From Serinus canaria (taxonomy: Eukaryota; Chordata; Aves; Passeriformes; Fringillidae), in NCBI RefSeq assembly GCF_022539315.1, contig NC_066314.1, positions 42,283,180-42,347,179 of the forward strand: 64,000 nt of DNA, written 5' to 3'. Made by a program: the position numbers and the translations under genes. Shown one piece after another: positions 14,097 through 25,600 of the stretch. Each line of letters begins with the position of its first letter. Position 1 is the stretch's first letter. The notes beneath the pieces were generated by a model. The model saw nothing but the letters and a program-made list of their open reading frames with translations, did no database searches and was not told where the DNA came from.

Positions 14097-14220
14097 CTAC
14101 ATCAATGGATCACCTCCACTTGCAAGTGAAGTTTGGCATTAATTGTTAGCAATGGTTTTTTGAACAGGCCTATGAGGACAGACACTCGAGCTGGAACAAC
14201 GGACCCCCATCCCCAGAGAT

Positions 14221-14415
14221 CTATTTGTAATTCCCAATCTGTACTGCGGAGCGTTCGTGGATACACCGGAAGGCAGAGGGCTGGATTTCCCAGTACTGCA
14301 CGGGGTTGCTGAAGAGGCTCACGCCGGAGTAGCTGGCCTTCTTGGTGTTGTAGCCAAGAGGGCAGAAGTCGTTGATGCCAATGGAAGCAATTTTGTTGTT
14401 ATGAAGATAGACCAC
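14221..14415 (-). CDS. DCN: Decorin exon 8: last repeats, C-terminal ear and stop
   Basis: The exon begins at the acceptor TTTTCAG and encodes residues 295-358 followed by TAG. It opens with [17 protein letters not shown], the last canonical repeat, then the SLRP ear repeat and C-terminal cap between Cys312 and Cys345, the conserved disulfide pair. The protein ends SAVQIGNYK, the typical decorin C-terminus. Mammals have an N-glycosylation sequon (Asn-Ile-Ser) in the first of these repeats; here the equivalent residues are Asn-Lys-Ile-Ala, so the site is absent. The intron before the exon is 1,374 bp and contains an LTR-like insert starting 87 bases upstream of the exon. Confidence 0.97.
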   Translation of the reverse strand: MVYLHNNKIASIGINDFCPLGYNTKKASYSGVSLFSNPVQYWEIQPSAFRCIHERSAVQIGNYK

Positions 14416-15789
14416 CTGAAAAGCACAGCAGTACTGAAGTGAGAAAATTGAGCTATCCCAGCAAATGAGAGAAATTATTTCATATTAAATGCTTCATATG
14501 TGTCATGGTTTGAGCAACATGATACAAATATGTCTTCTTTCCAAACAAGTCTTTGTGTCACTATAGGACAGGAAAGAACACAAGCCCACACCGCTGCTCT
14601 CGAGGTGAAGAAAAAGGGTAGTTTATTTTCTGACTTTAGCATTTATAGATTTCTAAAAGTGCCAGTGGATTGGAGGGTGAAAGTGCCACCTCTCCAATGA
14701 CACTGGACAATCTAACAGTCTATCAAATTTCTCTCCTTCTATAAAATAATGCAAAACAATGAGTTATTTACAGAAAGGGTGTGAGAAAATTCATTACAAG
14801 AATGTAAACATCAGAAGGCTTAGAAAATCTTAAAAAATCAGGGCAACATCCTTGACTCTGTTTACTTTTTGATATACCTAGTATAATCCAAATTGACATA
14901 ATTTCTACAGAAAGTGCACAAACTGTGCAAGGCAATCTCATAATGCTGCTGTCAGCTGGTGGAACTGCAACCAAAAGAGAAGCCAAAGATGTGAAATTAT
15001 GAATACAGCACTGTGGCTCTGGAGCATGTGCTGCATACAGAGAATATATTTGATGCTAATTGGTTTCTCTCCAGCTCTAGTATTTTCATTCTCATGAGTG
15101 CAGCTATACAGGACTCAGAGCCAAAGTAACCACTAATGACAATTTAAAGTAGCTGATGAATATTATTTAGCTCCAGATGCACCACTTCTGGAGAATTTTT
15201 CCAAGCAATATGCAGGAGGTAATTTACATTTGGGAGTCTTCATTCTTTGGGAGCTTTCTTTCCTGTAAAATCTTAGTCTGGGTGAAGAAAAATTTGAATT
15301 GCTCCCAAGAGGCAATATTTCTAGATATCTGGTCAAAAGGTCCCCAAAAATAATGATGTTAAATGCCTATTTTGTCTATTTGCCCTCCTGATGGCACAAT
15401 TTTGTGAGATAACAGAGCAAAGGTTATTGGGAAAGGTTGCAAAACATCATTTAGTAGAAATTTTTAAAAATCAACAGAATAAATGATTTTAGAAATTATT
15501 TTTTGAGTAAAGGTACACAAATAATCCCATCTTTTTTGTGGCCCTTCAGACATACAGCGACAATGAATTTACACCTCCAGATCTATACACCTCCATAACC
15601 ATTTCCACAAAAAAATCAGAATAGGAGTCTTCCTGTTGTATTCAACATTTCCTTGACAATTCAAGCATTTACAAATCTTGCATCAATCTAAAAATACTGT
15701 GAACATTTATGTTCAAGACTGAATAAACACAAGAATACCATTAGGAATCTTTCAACTGTTGCTCTCTGAGACAGTATGATAAACTTTAC
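14416..15789 (-). other. DCN: Decorin intron 7
   Basis: A 1,374 bp intron between exons 7 and 8, the shortest complete one visible. Part of it is occupied by the LTR-like sequence that starts at 14502. Nothing else was recognised. Confidence 0.85.
14502..14850 (+). mobile_element. Probable solo LTR of an endogenous retrovirus-like element
   Basis: The segment starts TGTCATGGTTTGAGC, a common opening for songbird LTRs as I remember them. It continues with LTR-like text such as CACACCGCTGCTCTCGAGG and GGGTAGTTTATTTTCTGAC. No internal coding region (gag, pol, env) follows, so it would be a solo LTR. The right end is not clear; I could not find a matching target-site duplication. It lies antisense to decorin within intron 7. 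Confidence 0.4.
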
Positions 15790-15928
15790 CTGTATGTATT
15801 TGTGATCACCCAGCCCACTGGGTACTCTGACAAGTTCATTGTTGTTCAAGTGGAGCTCCCTCAGATGAGGTACATTGTTAAGAGAGCCATTCTCAACTGA
15901 AGAAATACTGTTGAAACTGAGACCCAGT
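15790..15928 (-). CDS. DCN: Decorin exon 7: late leucine-rich repeats with an N-glycosylation site
   Basis: This 139 bp exon follows a long pyrimidine tract ending TTTTTCAG and is followed by the donor GTAAAG. The first base finishes a lysine codon, then residues 249-294 are encoded. Two LRR cores are visible, [11 protein letters not shown] and [15 protein letters not shown], and the exon ends DHKYIQ. Asn261-Gly-Ser is an N-glycosylation sequon that is also present in mammalian decorin. The acceptor tract contains runs of 15 and 9 Ts on the coding strand, interrupted by GTTAC and ACC. Confidence 0.96.
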
Positions 15929-18067
15929 CTGAAAAAGGTAAAAAAAAAAAAAAAAGTAACCAAAAAAAAAGTGTTAAACTTGCCCATATAACTGTCTTTC
16001 TTGGGCTGATTGCTTCTCTACACTGCTGCTGCAGAACAGACCTGGCTAATTTTCAGAATTATATGTGAGCTTGGCAGAGGTAAGTTAAACAAAAAACTTT
16101 ACATAAGTTTGACACATGATGTGAAAAATCACAATTATCATTGTATCATTCAACTTGTGCTTACAATATTGCATCCTTTGATGAGCTGTATGACTCATCC
16201 TGGTGTGGATACCTACTGAGCCCCCCCAAAAGCACCAATTTTTCTTTAGAAACTGAAACACTGGATAAGTGACACTTGTAGCTTAAGGAGCACTGTCTGA
16301 GGCTTTTTGTCAAGCTACATAACCCATGTTCCCAGAATGGTTAAACCACATCCTTCTAAGATAGTTAAGTAGCTAGAGCCATGTTCCATGCTGGAAACAG
16401 GAGCTCTGCCATGCTTTATGACCCCACAGAAGTGGGACTTACACATTTCCCCCAAGTTCTAATTCAGAGTTTTCATCACAAAATCATCCTTTCTGCTTTA
16501 CACCTCCACATACTAGGCTTATAGCACAATTTAAGTTCAATTTGGACAGCCTGTTTCTATCTGTGGTTTTTTTGTGTTGATAGTAGTTTGGTTTTCAATT
16601 ATTAAACTACAGAAATTTTTCAAGAGACTGCCATCATTTACAGTACTCTGTGTTGCCATGAAGAAACCAGTGACAATACTTCAGGAGTTGTCATCATCAG
16701 GAGTATTGTAATTATAGAAAATTATTTCTATAAAGGCTAAACTTAGCCAATATTTTTTGCTCTGGTTTTCTTTAAGCATTTTTTTAATATTGAGGGGGGA
16801 AATGCTCTGAGATTTCTAAATAGTTTAATCAATAAGAGAATTTCATACAGCTAATAAGAAACCTCATGTTAAAATAATTTGCTATGGAGAAGCACTTTTA
16901 AAGAAAGCCTTCTTCACAGTTATTTAATAACCTGTAATTCTGCTTGTAGCAGTTTCAGAAGTCAGGATCTGAAACTAGAACAAAATCACAGGACTGAAAA
17001 TTCTTGCTTGTTCTTCATGGCTGAGAGGTTTACTAGTATTAATTAGTATTACATATAATGCAAATAGTCTTATCCTACTAATTTGAATATGGCAATGCTA
17101 TCAGACTGTTAAATGACAAAGGAGACTTTAATGACAGCTCCCATTCACATCAACATGAATTTACTTCACTTAGAAATCAATTCACAGTGTCCCATCTCCT
17201 AGCTAGAATTTGATAATGAAGAATTTTCATTAAAAGTTATTAGAATGAACTTTCTTCTTAACAGGGTATACCAAGATTTAGGAAAGCTTGGGGAATTGGA
17301 TCCTACATAGCAATTCAGTCTGAAGTCCTGCAGAATGCTTACAATGGACTTCAGTGATGGGTACTCATAGTGAATGTCTTTGAAAAGATTGGGAAAAAAA
17401 CCTCCATGTTTTGTCAGAGAGCTATAAATTCTTGTTTGACACCTATCTAAATATGTTCTCTCTACATATGCAGGTCTACAAGAAGATGTGTCAAACCTGG
17501 GAGACCAGTACCAAGAAAACCAGTTCTGACTCTCAATACTGGTCTATCGAAGAAAAATAGTCCCTTTGCACAGTTTTTTAGGGAAAGAATGAAATTATAG
17601 GAGTCTGTAGTGAAGTGGACCTAAATCCCAGAAGGAATTAAATTATATGTAATTACATCTCCTCTAAATGTCCTACAAAAACTCTCAGTCACTTGGGGCT
17701 ATGCTTACAGATGAAGTAAGTCAATATTATTGTGTAAAACAGAGGGTGATTTGGAAAGAATATGGTCTCCATCACCCTTCCCATAGGAAAAGAAAGGAAG
17801 AATTTGAAAAACCATTCTTGCTTCATACATTTGATATATTACTTCCTTTTTCATTAGTGAATAAGTAATATTTTCCCAGCATTTCAGTAAATCTCATCCA
17901 AGCATTCTAAATCATTGAAGAGCATCACCAAAAACATATCTCAAAATTGAAGACACTCTCAGATTATTTTTTCACCTTTTTTCTCCAACGTCCCTGCTGA
18001 ATCATTTCCAATAAGTTTTTGACAGAAACTTTATGATGTTCAACACTGTTATTATAATTATGGGTTT
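15929..18067. other. Decorin intron sequence between exon 7 and the gap, no exon seen
   Basis: This was read specifically for decorin exons 5 and 6 on the minus strand. I saw no stretch coding LRR text and no suitable acceptor/donor pair around one. It is otherwise ordinary AT-rich intron. Confidence 0.7.
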
Positions 18068-18253
18068 AGAATCATGGAATCATTAGGGTTGGAAAAGACC
18101 TCTGAGACCTCCAAGTCCAAACATTAATGCAGCCCCACCACGTTCACCCCTAAGCCATGTCCCCAGGTGCCACAAATATATCCGTGTGCTTTTTGAACTC
18201 TTCCAGGGAAGCTGATTCTACACTTCCCTGGGCAGCCTTTTGAAGTGCCTGAC
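18068..18253 (-). mobile_element. CR1 LINE 3' end, cut by the assembly gap
   Basis: AGAATCATGGAATCATTAGG is followed by GGTTGGAAAAGACCTCTGAG, a textbook CR1 3' end in reverse orientation. The match runs to CTGGGCAGCCTTTTGAAGTG at the edge of the N run, so the element continues into the gap for an unknown length. It has the same sense as decorin and lies between exons 4 and 7. Confidence 0.92.
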
Positions 18254-18753
18254 NNNNNNNNNNNNNNNNNNNNNNNNNNNNNNNNNNNNNNNNNNNNNNN
18301 NNNNNNNNNNNNNNNNNNNNNNNNNNNNNNNNNNNNNNNNNNNNNNNNNNNNNNNNNNNNNNNNNNNNNNNNNNNNNNNNNNNNNNNNNNNNNNNNNNNN
18401 NNNNNNNNNNNNNNNNNNNNNNNNNNNNNNNNNNNNNNNNNNNNNNNNNNNNNNNNNNNNNNNNNNNNNNNNNNNNNNNNNNNNNNNNNNNNNNNNNNNN
18501 NNNNNNNNNNNNNNNNNNNNNNNNNNNNNNNNNNNNNNNNNNNNNNNNNNNNNNNNNNNNNNNNNNNNNNNNNNNNNNNNNNNNNNNNNNNNNNNNNNNN
18601 NNNNNNNNNNNNNNNNNNNNNNNNNNNNNNNNNNNNNNNNNNNNNNNNNNNNNNNNNNNNNNNNNNNNNNNNNNNNNNNNNNNNNNNNNNNNNNNNNNNN
18701 NNNNNNNNNNNNNNNNNNNNNNNNNNNNNNNNNNNNNNNNNNNNNNNNNNNNN
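18254..18753. other. Assembly gap (500 N) expected to hide decorin exons 5 and 6
   Basis: The run is exactly 500 N, a size often used for gaps of unknown length. Exon 4 ends in phase 1 and exon 7 needs only one base to finish a lysine codon, so 3n+1 coding bases are missing. The two mammalian exons I recall (114 and 94 bp, 208 in total) fit that requirement and would encode residues 179-248, about three LRRs including one N-glycosylation site. I looked for these exons in 15929-18253 and 18754-18902 and did not find them. The left edge of the gap cuts a CR1 element, a plausible cause of the assembly break. Confidence 0.9.
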
Positions 18754-18902
18754 AGGCACTGATAGTCTTCAGGTCAGAGCTAATTTGGAGGTACAATTTA
18801 TTGGGGCATTTGTTGCCTTTCTACTGTAATCACAGATCAAACTACAAATAGCATCTTGAAAAAACACTCAGTTGTGTTTGTCATAATTTCTCATGCTCAT
18901 AC

Positions 18903-19116
18903 CTAAGACAATCACTTGATTCAGTCCGTTAAAGACAGCTTTCCTCAACTTGGAGATCTCATTCTCATGAGCCCGGATCTCCTGGAGAGACTTTGGCATG
19001 TTTTCTGGGAGCTCCTTCAGGTTGTTCTTGGACAGGTAAAGTCTTTCCAGTTTCTTCAGAGGAGCAAAAGCTAATGGGCTTATTTTGCTGATTTTGTTGT
19101 TGACAAGGATCAATGC
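18903..19116 (-). CDS. DCN: Decorin exon 4: leucine-rich repeats 2 to about 4
   Basis: This 214 bp exon follows the acceptor CTCCACAG and is followed by the donor GTATGA. It encodes residues 108-178 plus the first base of codon 179. Three LRR cores can be read: [25 protein letters not shown] and [14 protein letters not shown], each with the LxxLxLxxN-type spacing of the SLRP solenoid. The exon ends NGLNQVIVL. The next coding exon is not visible; an assembly gap starts only about 150 bases further along the gene at 18753. Joining this exon directly to exon 7 would shift the frame, so exons are missing between them rather than skipped. Confidence 0.96.
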
Positions 19117-19189
19117 CTGTGGAGTAATAATCAAGGGGATCAGATGATCACAAGGGAAATTATTTTTGTGGTAAAACATTTAAAAATCT

Positions 19190-19215
19190 TATTATTTATT
19201 ATTATTATTATTATT
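19190..19215. repeat. Short (TTA)n microsatellite
   Basis: TTATTATTTATT followed by several ATT units, 74 bases upstream of decorin exon 4 on the transcribed strand. It is outside the acceptor consensus. Confidence 0.85.
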
Positions 19216-20293
19216 CTCTAGTGCCTCTTGAGGTCTTCTGATGGAAAATTTGGTGAGCTGAAGAAAAAGCAATGTAGTCCTAAAAAAAAAAAAGATTATA
19301 AATTTCTGAAACAGTGAAAGATAAGTCCTGTAGAACATATGCAAATGTTACTTCATGGCTGAGACTGCAATGCAGCTTCTGTTAGCATCCATAATTTATG
19401 TTCAAGAATAAGTACAACTGTTCAATTTGAAAGCTGTAAAGAACAGGACAGTCACAAAAAAATACAATTTTTATTTGAATTTTTTTTTCCTGATTTTGTT
19501 TATCCTAAGGATACTGTGTTATACTTTACCCATCATCACACAACCCTTCTAAGCAGTTTCTCCTGGACAGGAAATTCTATTACTCAATAGAGTGAAGGCA
19601 CAGCCCAGCTTAATAAAAATATGCATAACTTCACCTCATTCCTCTTAGTCTTATAAAACAGCACTTACTAGATTTCTGACAAATGACAACTTTTTTTTTG
19701 GGTTTTTTTTTTTGAGATATAAGCTGCCTTTTTGGTAAGCAAAACTTTGTATGGAAGGGGAACAATCTGAAGCACCAGGCTCCAAGTCCTGCCATTGGGA
19801 ATCATGGACCATACTTACTTTGCCTTCCTTGTCAGTGCCTAATCCAGTACTCACAACTGTGATATCCAGACTCAGGGTAACTCTAAGATTATCTCTCTAT
19901 ACAGCCAGGGGAGAAAGACCTCCATGAAAGCACTGTTCTCTGTAACAGGTGTTCTCTGCATGCCTCTGAAATTTTACATTACTTTTGAATCTCATAGATT
20001 AATTAACTGTGACACAAAAAGGGAGAAGGTCTCATTACTTTCAGGACATACCACAGTAATGGAGATTATTTCAGATATCACAGATACTTGAATGACTCTT
20101 ATCATTCCATCTGTTTGCTATCTACTTATAAGATTTACAGCGCTGCATGGTTTTGCAGTGGATTATGTAGAATGGTCCATATAAATATTGCTATAATATC
20201 CATTTATATTTATTAGTATGACATCTTTTTCACCACCTTCATTGTGCTAGTTGCAGAAACAGAAGACAAAAATTGCTGTAAATACTATAGGGA

Positions 20294-20327
20294 ACTATAC
20301 TATACTATACTATACGCTATACTATAG
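20294..20327. repeat. Short (ACTAT)n microsatellite
   Basis: About six ACTAT units with one GC interruption (TATACGCTATAC). Intron 3 of decorin. Confidence 0.85.
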
Positions 20328-22518
20328 CGGAGCATTTTCATTTTATTTTCACACTTTCAATATTTTCAGAATTACACTTCAGTCTGTTTCTTGGAGGAAA
20401 ATGGTGTGTCTGACTAACTCCATAATCAGTTAAGTATTAAAACAGTGACCAGACTATCAGCCTCTGTGACAGCACTTCTCCACCATGGAAACTGGAAAGA
20501 GGAGAGGGATGATGAAAATGGTGATGTGTTTGTCCCCTGATGGACTCCTCTTGCAGATCACCCTGAGCAAAGCCAGCAGGACATGGTTTCACTGGGGGCA
20601 CATAAAGCTGAACATATCTGGTTCCAATTTTGTATGCTAGCTAGAAATAACTCATATGCAAGAGGAGGTGGAAGAGGTCACCCACAGTTCAGCAGAGTAT
20701 TTCCCTAACAATAAGCCCATCCCAAAGCAAATATGTTGGTCAGTGGAGGCCCTGACACCAACTCTCTTTTTTTTGGACCTGTATGATAAAATCTGATTTG
20801 AGAACACATGGATACACACTGGGAGTGGTTTTCTGATTCAGAAATTGCCAGAATTGTGATACAGATGTAGATTCTGCCCATAGTGAAATTCAGCTGCCTG
20901 TAGAGTATTAGGACATGGATAACAGCCCAGTTATTTAAAAGTGGAACAGTTGGAACCATGCAGATTAGTCGCTTACATTGTTTTTATTTCAATAATCAAA
21001 TGTGCTAATCATTAATTTCACCATGCATTTTTTCAAAGATCTCTAAGTCAACCCTCAATGAGTTTGGGCTCATGTGATGAGCATTTGAAATTTTTATCCT
21101 GTATCTTGTTTTGTCTGAGTAACCATTTGTTTCAGCTAAAAGTCTGTCTTTTTGGATTTCTTTTAAATATGTTATCTTTTAAATAAAAAAAAAATGGGCA
21201 ACAGTAATCACAGCTGATGAGTTGGGGTCAATTATTTCTTGATGGAAATAGGCAGGCATACATCCAGCTAGGCACTGTAAATATTCTGGAAGTAGTTGAT
21301 TGTTATATCTCTTCAGAGTGCAACTGATATCCATGACCAAACCCAGAAGTTATCTAGGTACCTACAATTAGGCTTTTCCAATTCTTTCTCTTGAATATGT
21401 CAATGTTATCTTGGAGAAACACACAGGATTTTTTTATTTTTATTCAAACACTGCAGGAGTCTCTCACTTAGAATTGATGGTATTCTGTCAAAGGTATGTA
21501 TAAAGCCACTAATTTCACAGTGGGAACATGTGTTTGGTGGTATAAAGTGGGAAAGTAACACAAGTCAGAATTTACAACTTTTTCTGTACCAGAATATTAT
21601 TTCCCACTTTGAGCCCTCTCTGCAAATCCCTGCTCCCAGTATTTTAAACCTGCATTATTTTTCTGTTGTTGCACAGCTGTAAAGAAGGAAAAATAAACCC
21701 ACACACCACAGTTTGTAAGAGACATTTTACTGTCTCCCAGAGCAACAACAAGTGATGAGGATAACACACCAGTGTAGCACCTGGCAAGCCATGGCCCTGG
21801 ATTCCTTTCCCACTTCACAATGCCTCCATTATGTCCCTTCCTTAAAGAAGTAAGTTATTAGCCTTGCAGCAATGCTGTTTACTTTCCTCAGAATGTGTCC
21901 CGTATGGTTTGCATGTAACAAAAGCTAAACTAAACCAAAATAAAATAAAATTAAAAACTCAGGGGATTTAGAGGTCAATGAAAACAGGAACTAGGGGACA
22001 AAAATCTAGGGAAAACATCTGCAGGCGGTGTTACAGAGGAATGGATTCTAGGCAAAAACAGGTCACAGGACCAGCTATCCAGAATAAAGCCCAGATGGTG
22101 TGATGGGACATTACATTCAGTGTGTTAAAGGTCATGAAGTTTTTGTACAGGGCAAGAAGCACTTGGAGAGAAAAATAAGGGTGGTTCTGAAAGTGCTCAA
22201 GAGTGCTGGAGCCCTAGGTTACAGATATCACTTGCAATGCTGCTGGTGTGAAATTGGCAGAAATGACATCCTAGAACAAAAGTCACATGAAGTGATGCTC
22301 TCATTTGAAAATTTACCTTCTTCTACACTTTCACTTTAATGGAGGAAAAAGGATATTTCATTTAGAATAAATATATTCACTAAACCCTAACTTCCCCTGT
22401 CCCAAAAAAAATGAAGCACATAATGAATTCACAATTAAAGAGGGACTGGGCAAACAAATGCACAGCTTTCAACATGACCGGATATGGGATCAAAAAAAAA
22501 TATACAAAAGCCTGAAGT

Positions 22519-22677
22519 AAAAGAAAAGAATTAAAGAAAGAAAAAGAAAGAAGAAAAGAAAGAAAGAAAAGAAAAGAAGAAGAACGAACTAGAAAACAGA
22601 AAGAAGAAGAAGACAAGAACAGACAAAGAAAAGAGAAGAACTAGAACGACAAGAAAAAAGAAAGAAAGAGCGAGAAA
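22519..22677. repeat. Purine-rich (GAAA/GAAGAA) tract
   Basis: About 160 bases that are almost entirely A and G on the plus strand, made of mixed GAAA, GAAAA and GAAGAA units with a few C and T interruptions. On the decorin strand it is polypyrimidine, in the middle of intron 3. Confidence 0.9.
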
Positions 22678-25600
22678 TACATCAAGTATAAATACATCCA
22701 TTGTTAGGCTTAGACATTTCAAAGCAATTTCCCATGGATAAGAGAAAATTCAATTCCATCCTCATTTTCCTGAGATAAAGCTCTTTTCCTTTGTCATAAT
22801 AAAGCATGTAAAATGCACAGTAAACGTTGACTCACTTATAATATTGCACCACCTTATCATGACCAGCAGTTTAAGTGGTGTTCAGAGAGCAAAAAAAAAT
22901 TAAGCTTTGCTCCAAAGATGACTTTCTCTTTTAGGGAAACACCTCTGGCATTTCTGTAGTCAGGAGCAAAAATAAAAACTACTGTATGATAGGAATAGAT
23001 GCTGGCTACATTAAAGTCAGTGGGAGTCTGGCCATTTAGCTCCCTCTGACCTGGTTTCTACATCAAATATTTATTCCCAACACAAAAAGGAGGATTCACA
23101 ATTCAGGAAAATTTTGGAGCCCTTGTTGGCAGGCTTTTGTCAAAATACACCCTGACAAACTGCAGAGGCAGTGTGTGGCAGGCAGGTTGGAATTAGCATA
23201 GGGTTGTTCTTCTTGTGCTTACTAAAACTTCCAATTTTTGCCCTGTCTAGGGGTGGGGAACAGGGAACTAAACTTTCTGGTGTAATTTCATTATATGAGA
23301 ATCTCAGGAGACTGTTCTGAGGCGTTTCCATCCTCATTCATCTTAATTCAGTCCAGTTAGAAGTGAGAGCCTTGCCAAAACCAGAATTAAAATGGAAAAT
23401 TACCAGCAAACTTTCATCAGCCATATTACATAGTGGTACACCTGTTTTGCCAGCTGGGGATGGAACTCTTATCTAACATCAATTCTTTACTGATGCATGC
23501 ATCCTTCAGGGTTTAAACTGAAAAGTCAATCCCTGACCCAATGGAATTTCTTTAATTTCCTGGGTTATGTATTACATTATTACCTGGTTTTTATTACAGT
23601 TCTGCTAGGAACAGTTGTATCTTAAGGTTTTTAACCTCAGGAGCCAGGCATCCTGATAAAAATAATAATAAAATTCATCCCTTTTGTTTACCTTACATTT
23701 TCAGTTACATCATACTTATAACCTGAATATAGAGGGAAGGCTTTCTTCACCATTATTAAGAATGTATGTACATTTATGGAAAAACCTAAAAAACCAAACA
23801 ACCCAAGAACAAAACAAAAACAAACAAACAAAAAAAAAACCCCAAAAAACCAGAACTCGACATTCTTTTCTAATCATCCAAACCTAGGATCAAGAGGACA
23901 TAGCTAAGAAGAGCAAGGAAAAAGGGATGAGATGGAAGCAACAGAGATGAATGAATTGTGAAGGAATGAGAAGCAGCCTGTCAGTACAAACAACAGAAGC
24001 CTGTGGAAAGCACTCTGATCACATGCACAGCACCTTGTTTAATAATCTCAGAAAGCAAGGAGCCTGCTGCAGACTCCTTTTGCCTGGCTTTTGAGCTCTC
24101 ACTGGTACCTCTCATGCAGCATGACTTGCACAGATGATGAGGAAACAGGTGGTTCTGCATTTTCCTTTTTCTTTCAACCCTGTCCTTGTCAACTATGGCA
24201 AGAAATTTTGGTCATTCATTATATTTATTACAGTTAATCTGATTTTTATTATTATATTCTATAAAAATTTCCTCTTTTTTCATTAGCCTAGAATGCTGAC
24301 TCTCTCCAGAATTTTAAGGACCTCAAAATATTTCGTCCTATTTTTTTCACACAGGAAAAATTCTTTACCCATTGTACAAGAAGAATGTTTTCTGTTCATA
24401 TGCTCTGTTTTATACTTGCTTCAGTGGAAAGTCTCACTGTTTTTTAAGCACAATGCAAAGATGACTATGAGGAAATGAAAATTCTCTAAGGGAGTGCTGT
24501 ATTTCAGAAAAATTAACTTTTTGTTACCCCCCTGAATATTTTTAGAAACCTAAAGCTGCACCTCAGCCCTGTCACTGATGATGCTAGGAAACGGGTTCAG
24601 AGGTAGAACCTGGACAGGGATATCTGCTGTTATTTTTTCACAATAGGATGGTGATTACTGATTCTTCTTTCTGTGATTTACAGAGACCAGATGTTAACTT
24701 CTTTTTATGCCTGGAAAAAGGGAACTGAAGCTGTAATGAGTAATCAGAAGGCTGGATTATTTAATTAATAATTTTTGATCTCAGGGGGTTTTCTGTAGCT
24801 CTGAAAGATCTTCTTAGACTTTTTTTCAGGTTTTTTTTGTTCTGTTTGGGTGTTTGGGGGTTTAATTTTGTTTGTTTTGTTTTTTAAAAAAAAGGATGTC
24901 ATGAAATGTTCTACTGCCATACATTATTTTCCCACTTGCTGTTACAACAAAGAGAGTTTCAGTTTCTCTGCCTGCACACTTAGTGTGGATATGGTCATAA
25001 CTTTAAGTTCCAAGTTCAAATCTTTTATCTCTTAGATCTTTTCCTTCGGTTTAAACAAAGTTTGGTTTGGCATTTTTGTATGTCCAGCCACGGCTTTGAA
25101 CAGTTCTGCTAACTTCCATTAGGTAATGTTCCATTTGATTTCAGGCCAACAGTGCACTCATCTTCTTTCACTATTCTAGCACTCTGCCAACTGAAAAATT
25201 CTGGTGGGAGGAGCATGCAGTCACTATTCTGTTGTTTGTGCTGTTCTTACAGAGATCTAACACAGAGCAGCTTCTTTCACCTCTTTTTCCAGGTGCAGCC
25301 ATTCTGCTGGTTTGCTTTGGCTTTGCCACACAGCCTGCAGCTCCATGTGCTGTTTGAGTAGGCTCCTCCTTCACTCTGCATGAGAGCTTACTCATGCAGG
25401 ATTTTGGATTCTTTATTGTGTCCATGGGGTCAAAGTACTGAACTCCATCCAGAAACGTCAGTCTGCCTGGAAAATTCTTACTGTTTCATAGAAATAGAGA
25501 CTTTTTTTCCTGGCTTTTTCAATAGATTTCCTGTCTGACTTTTTTGCCACAGGTCTAAGTCATAAGCAAGTTTTTTTTACATCATATCAGGCAGTTTTCT

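Larger units (their letters stand above)
13635..14220 (-). other. DCN: Decorin 3' UTR (extent inferred)
   Basis: Downstream of the stop, the minus strand contains stretches that resemble the human DCN 3' UTR as I remember it. One is the GGAGTAAATAT-type motif near 13925. Another is CTAATGTCATTATTTTTGAA followed by an A-rich polyadenylation region near 13655-13685. I therefore extend the UTR to at least about 13635. An earlier AATAAA (14091-14096) could give a short form of about 130 bases. The true ends cannot be fixed from the sequence. Confidence 0.55.

Noticed and set aside
14888..15000. Target-site duplication or right end of the LTR-like element
   Set aside because: I tried several CA ends and flanking 4-6 base matches to the sequence before 14502; none was convincing.
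18124..18851. Long open frames on both strands around 18.2-18.8 kb
   Set aside because: They run through the 500 N gap and are artefacts of unknown bases.
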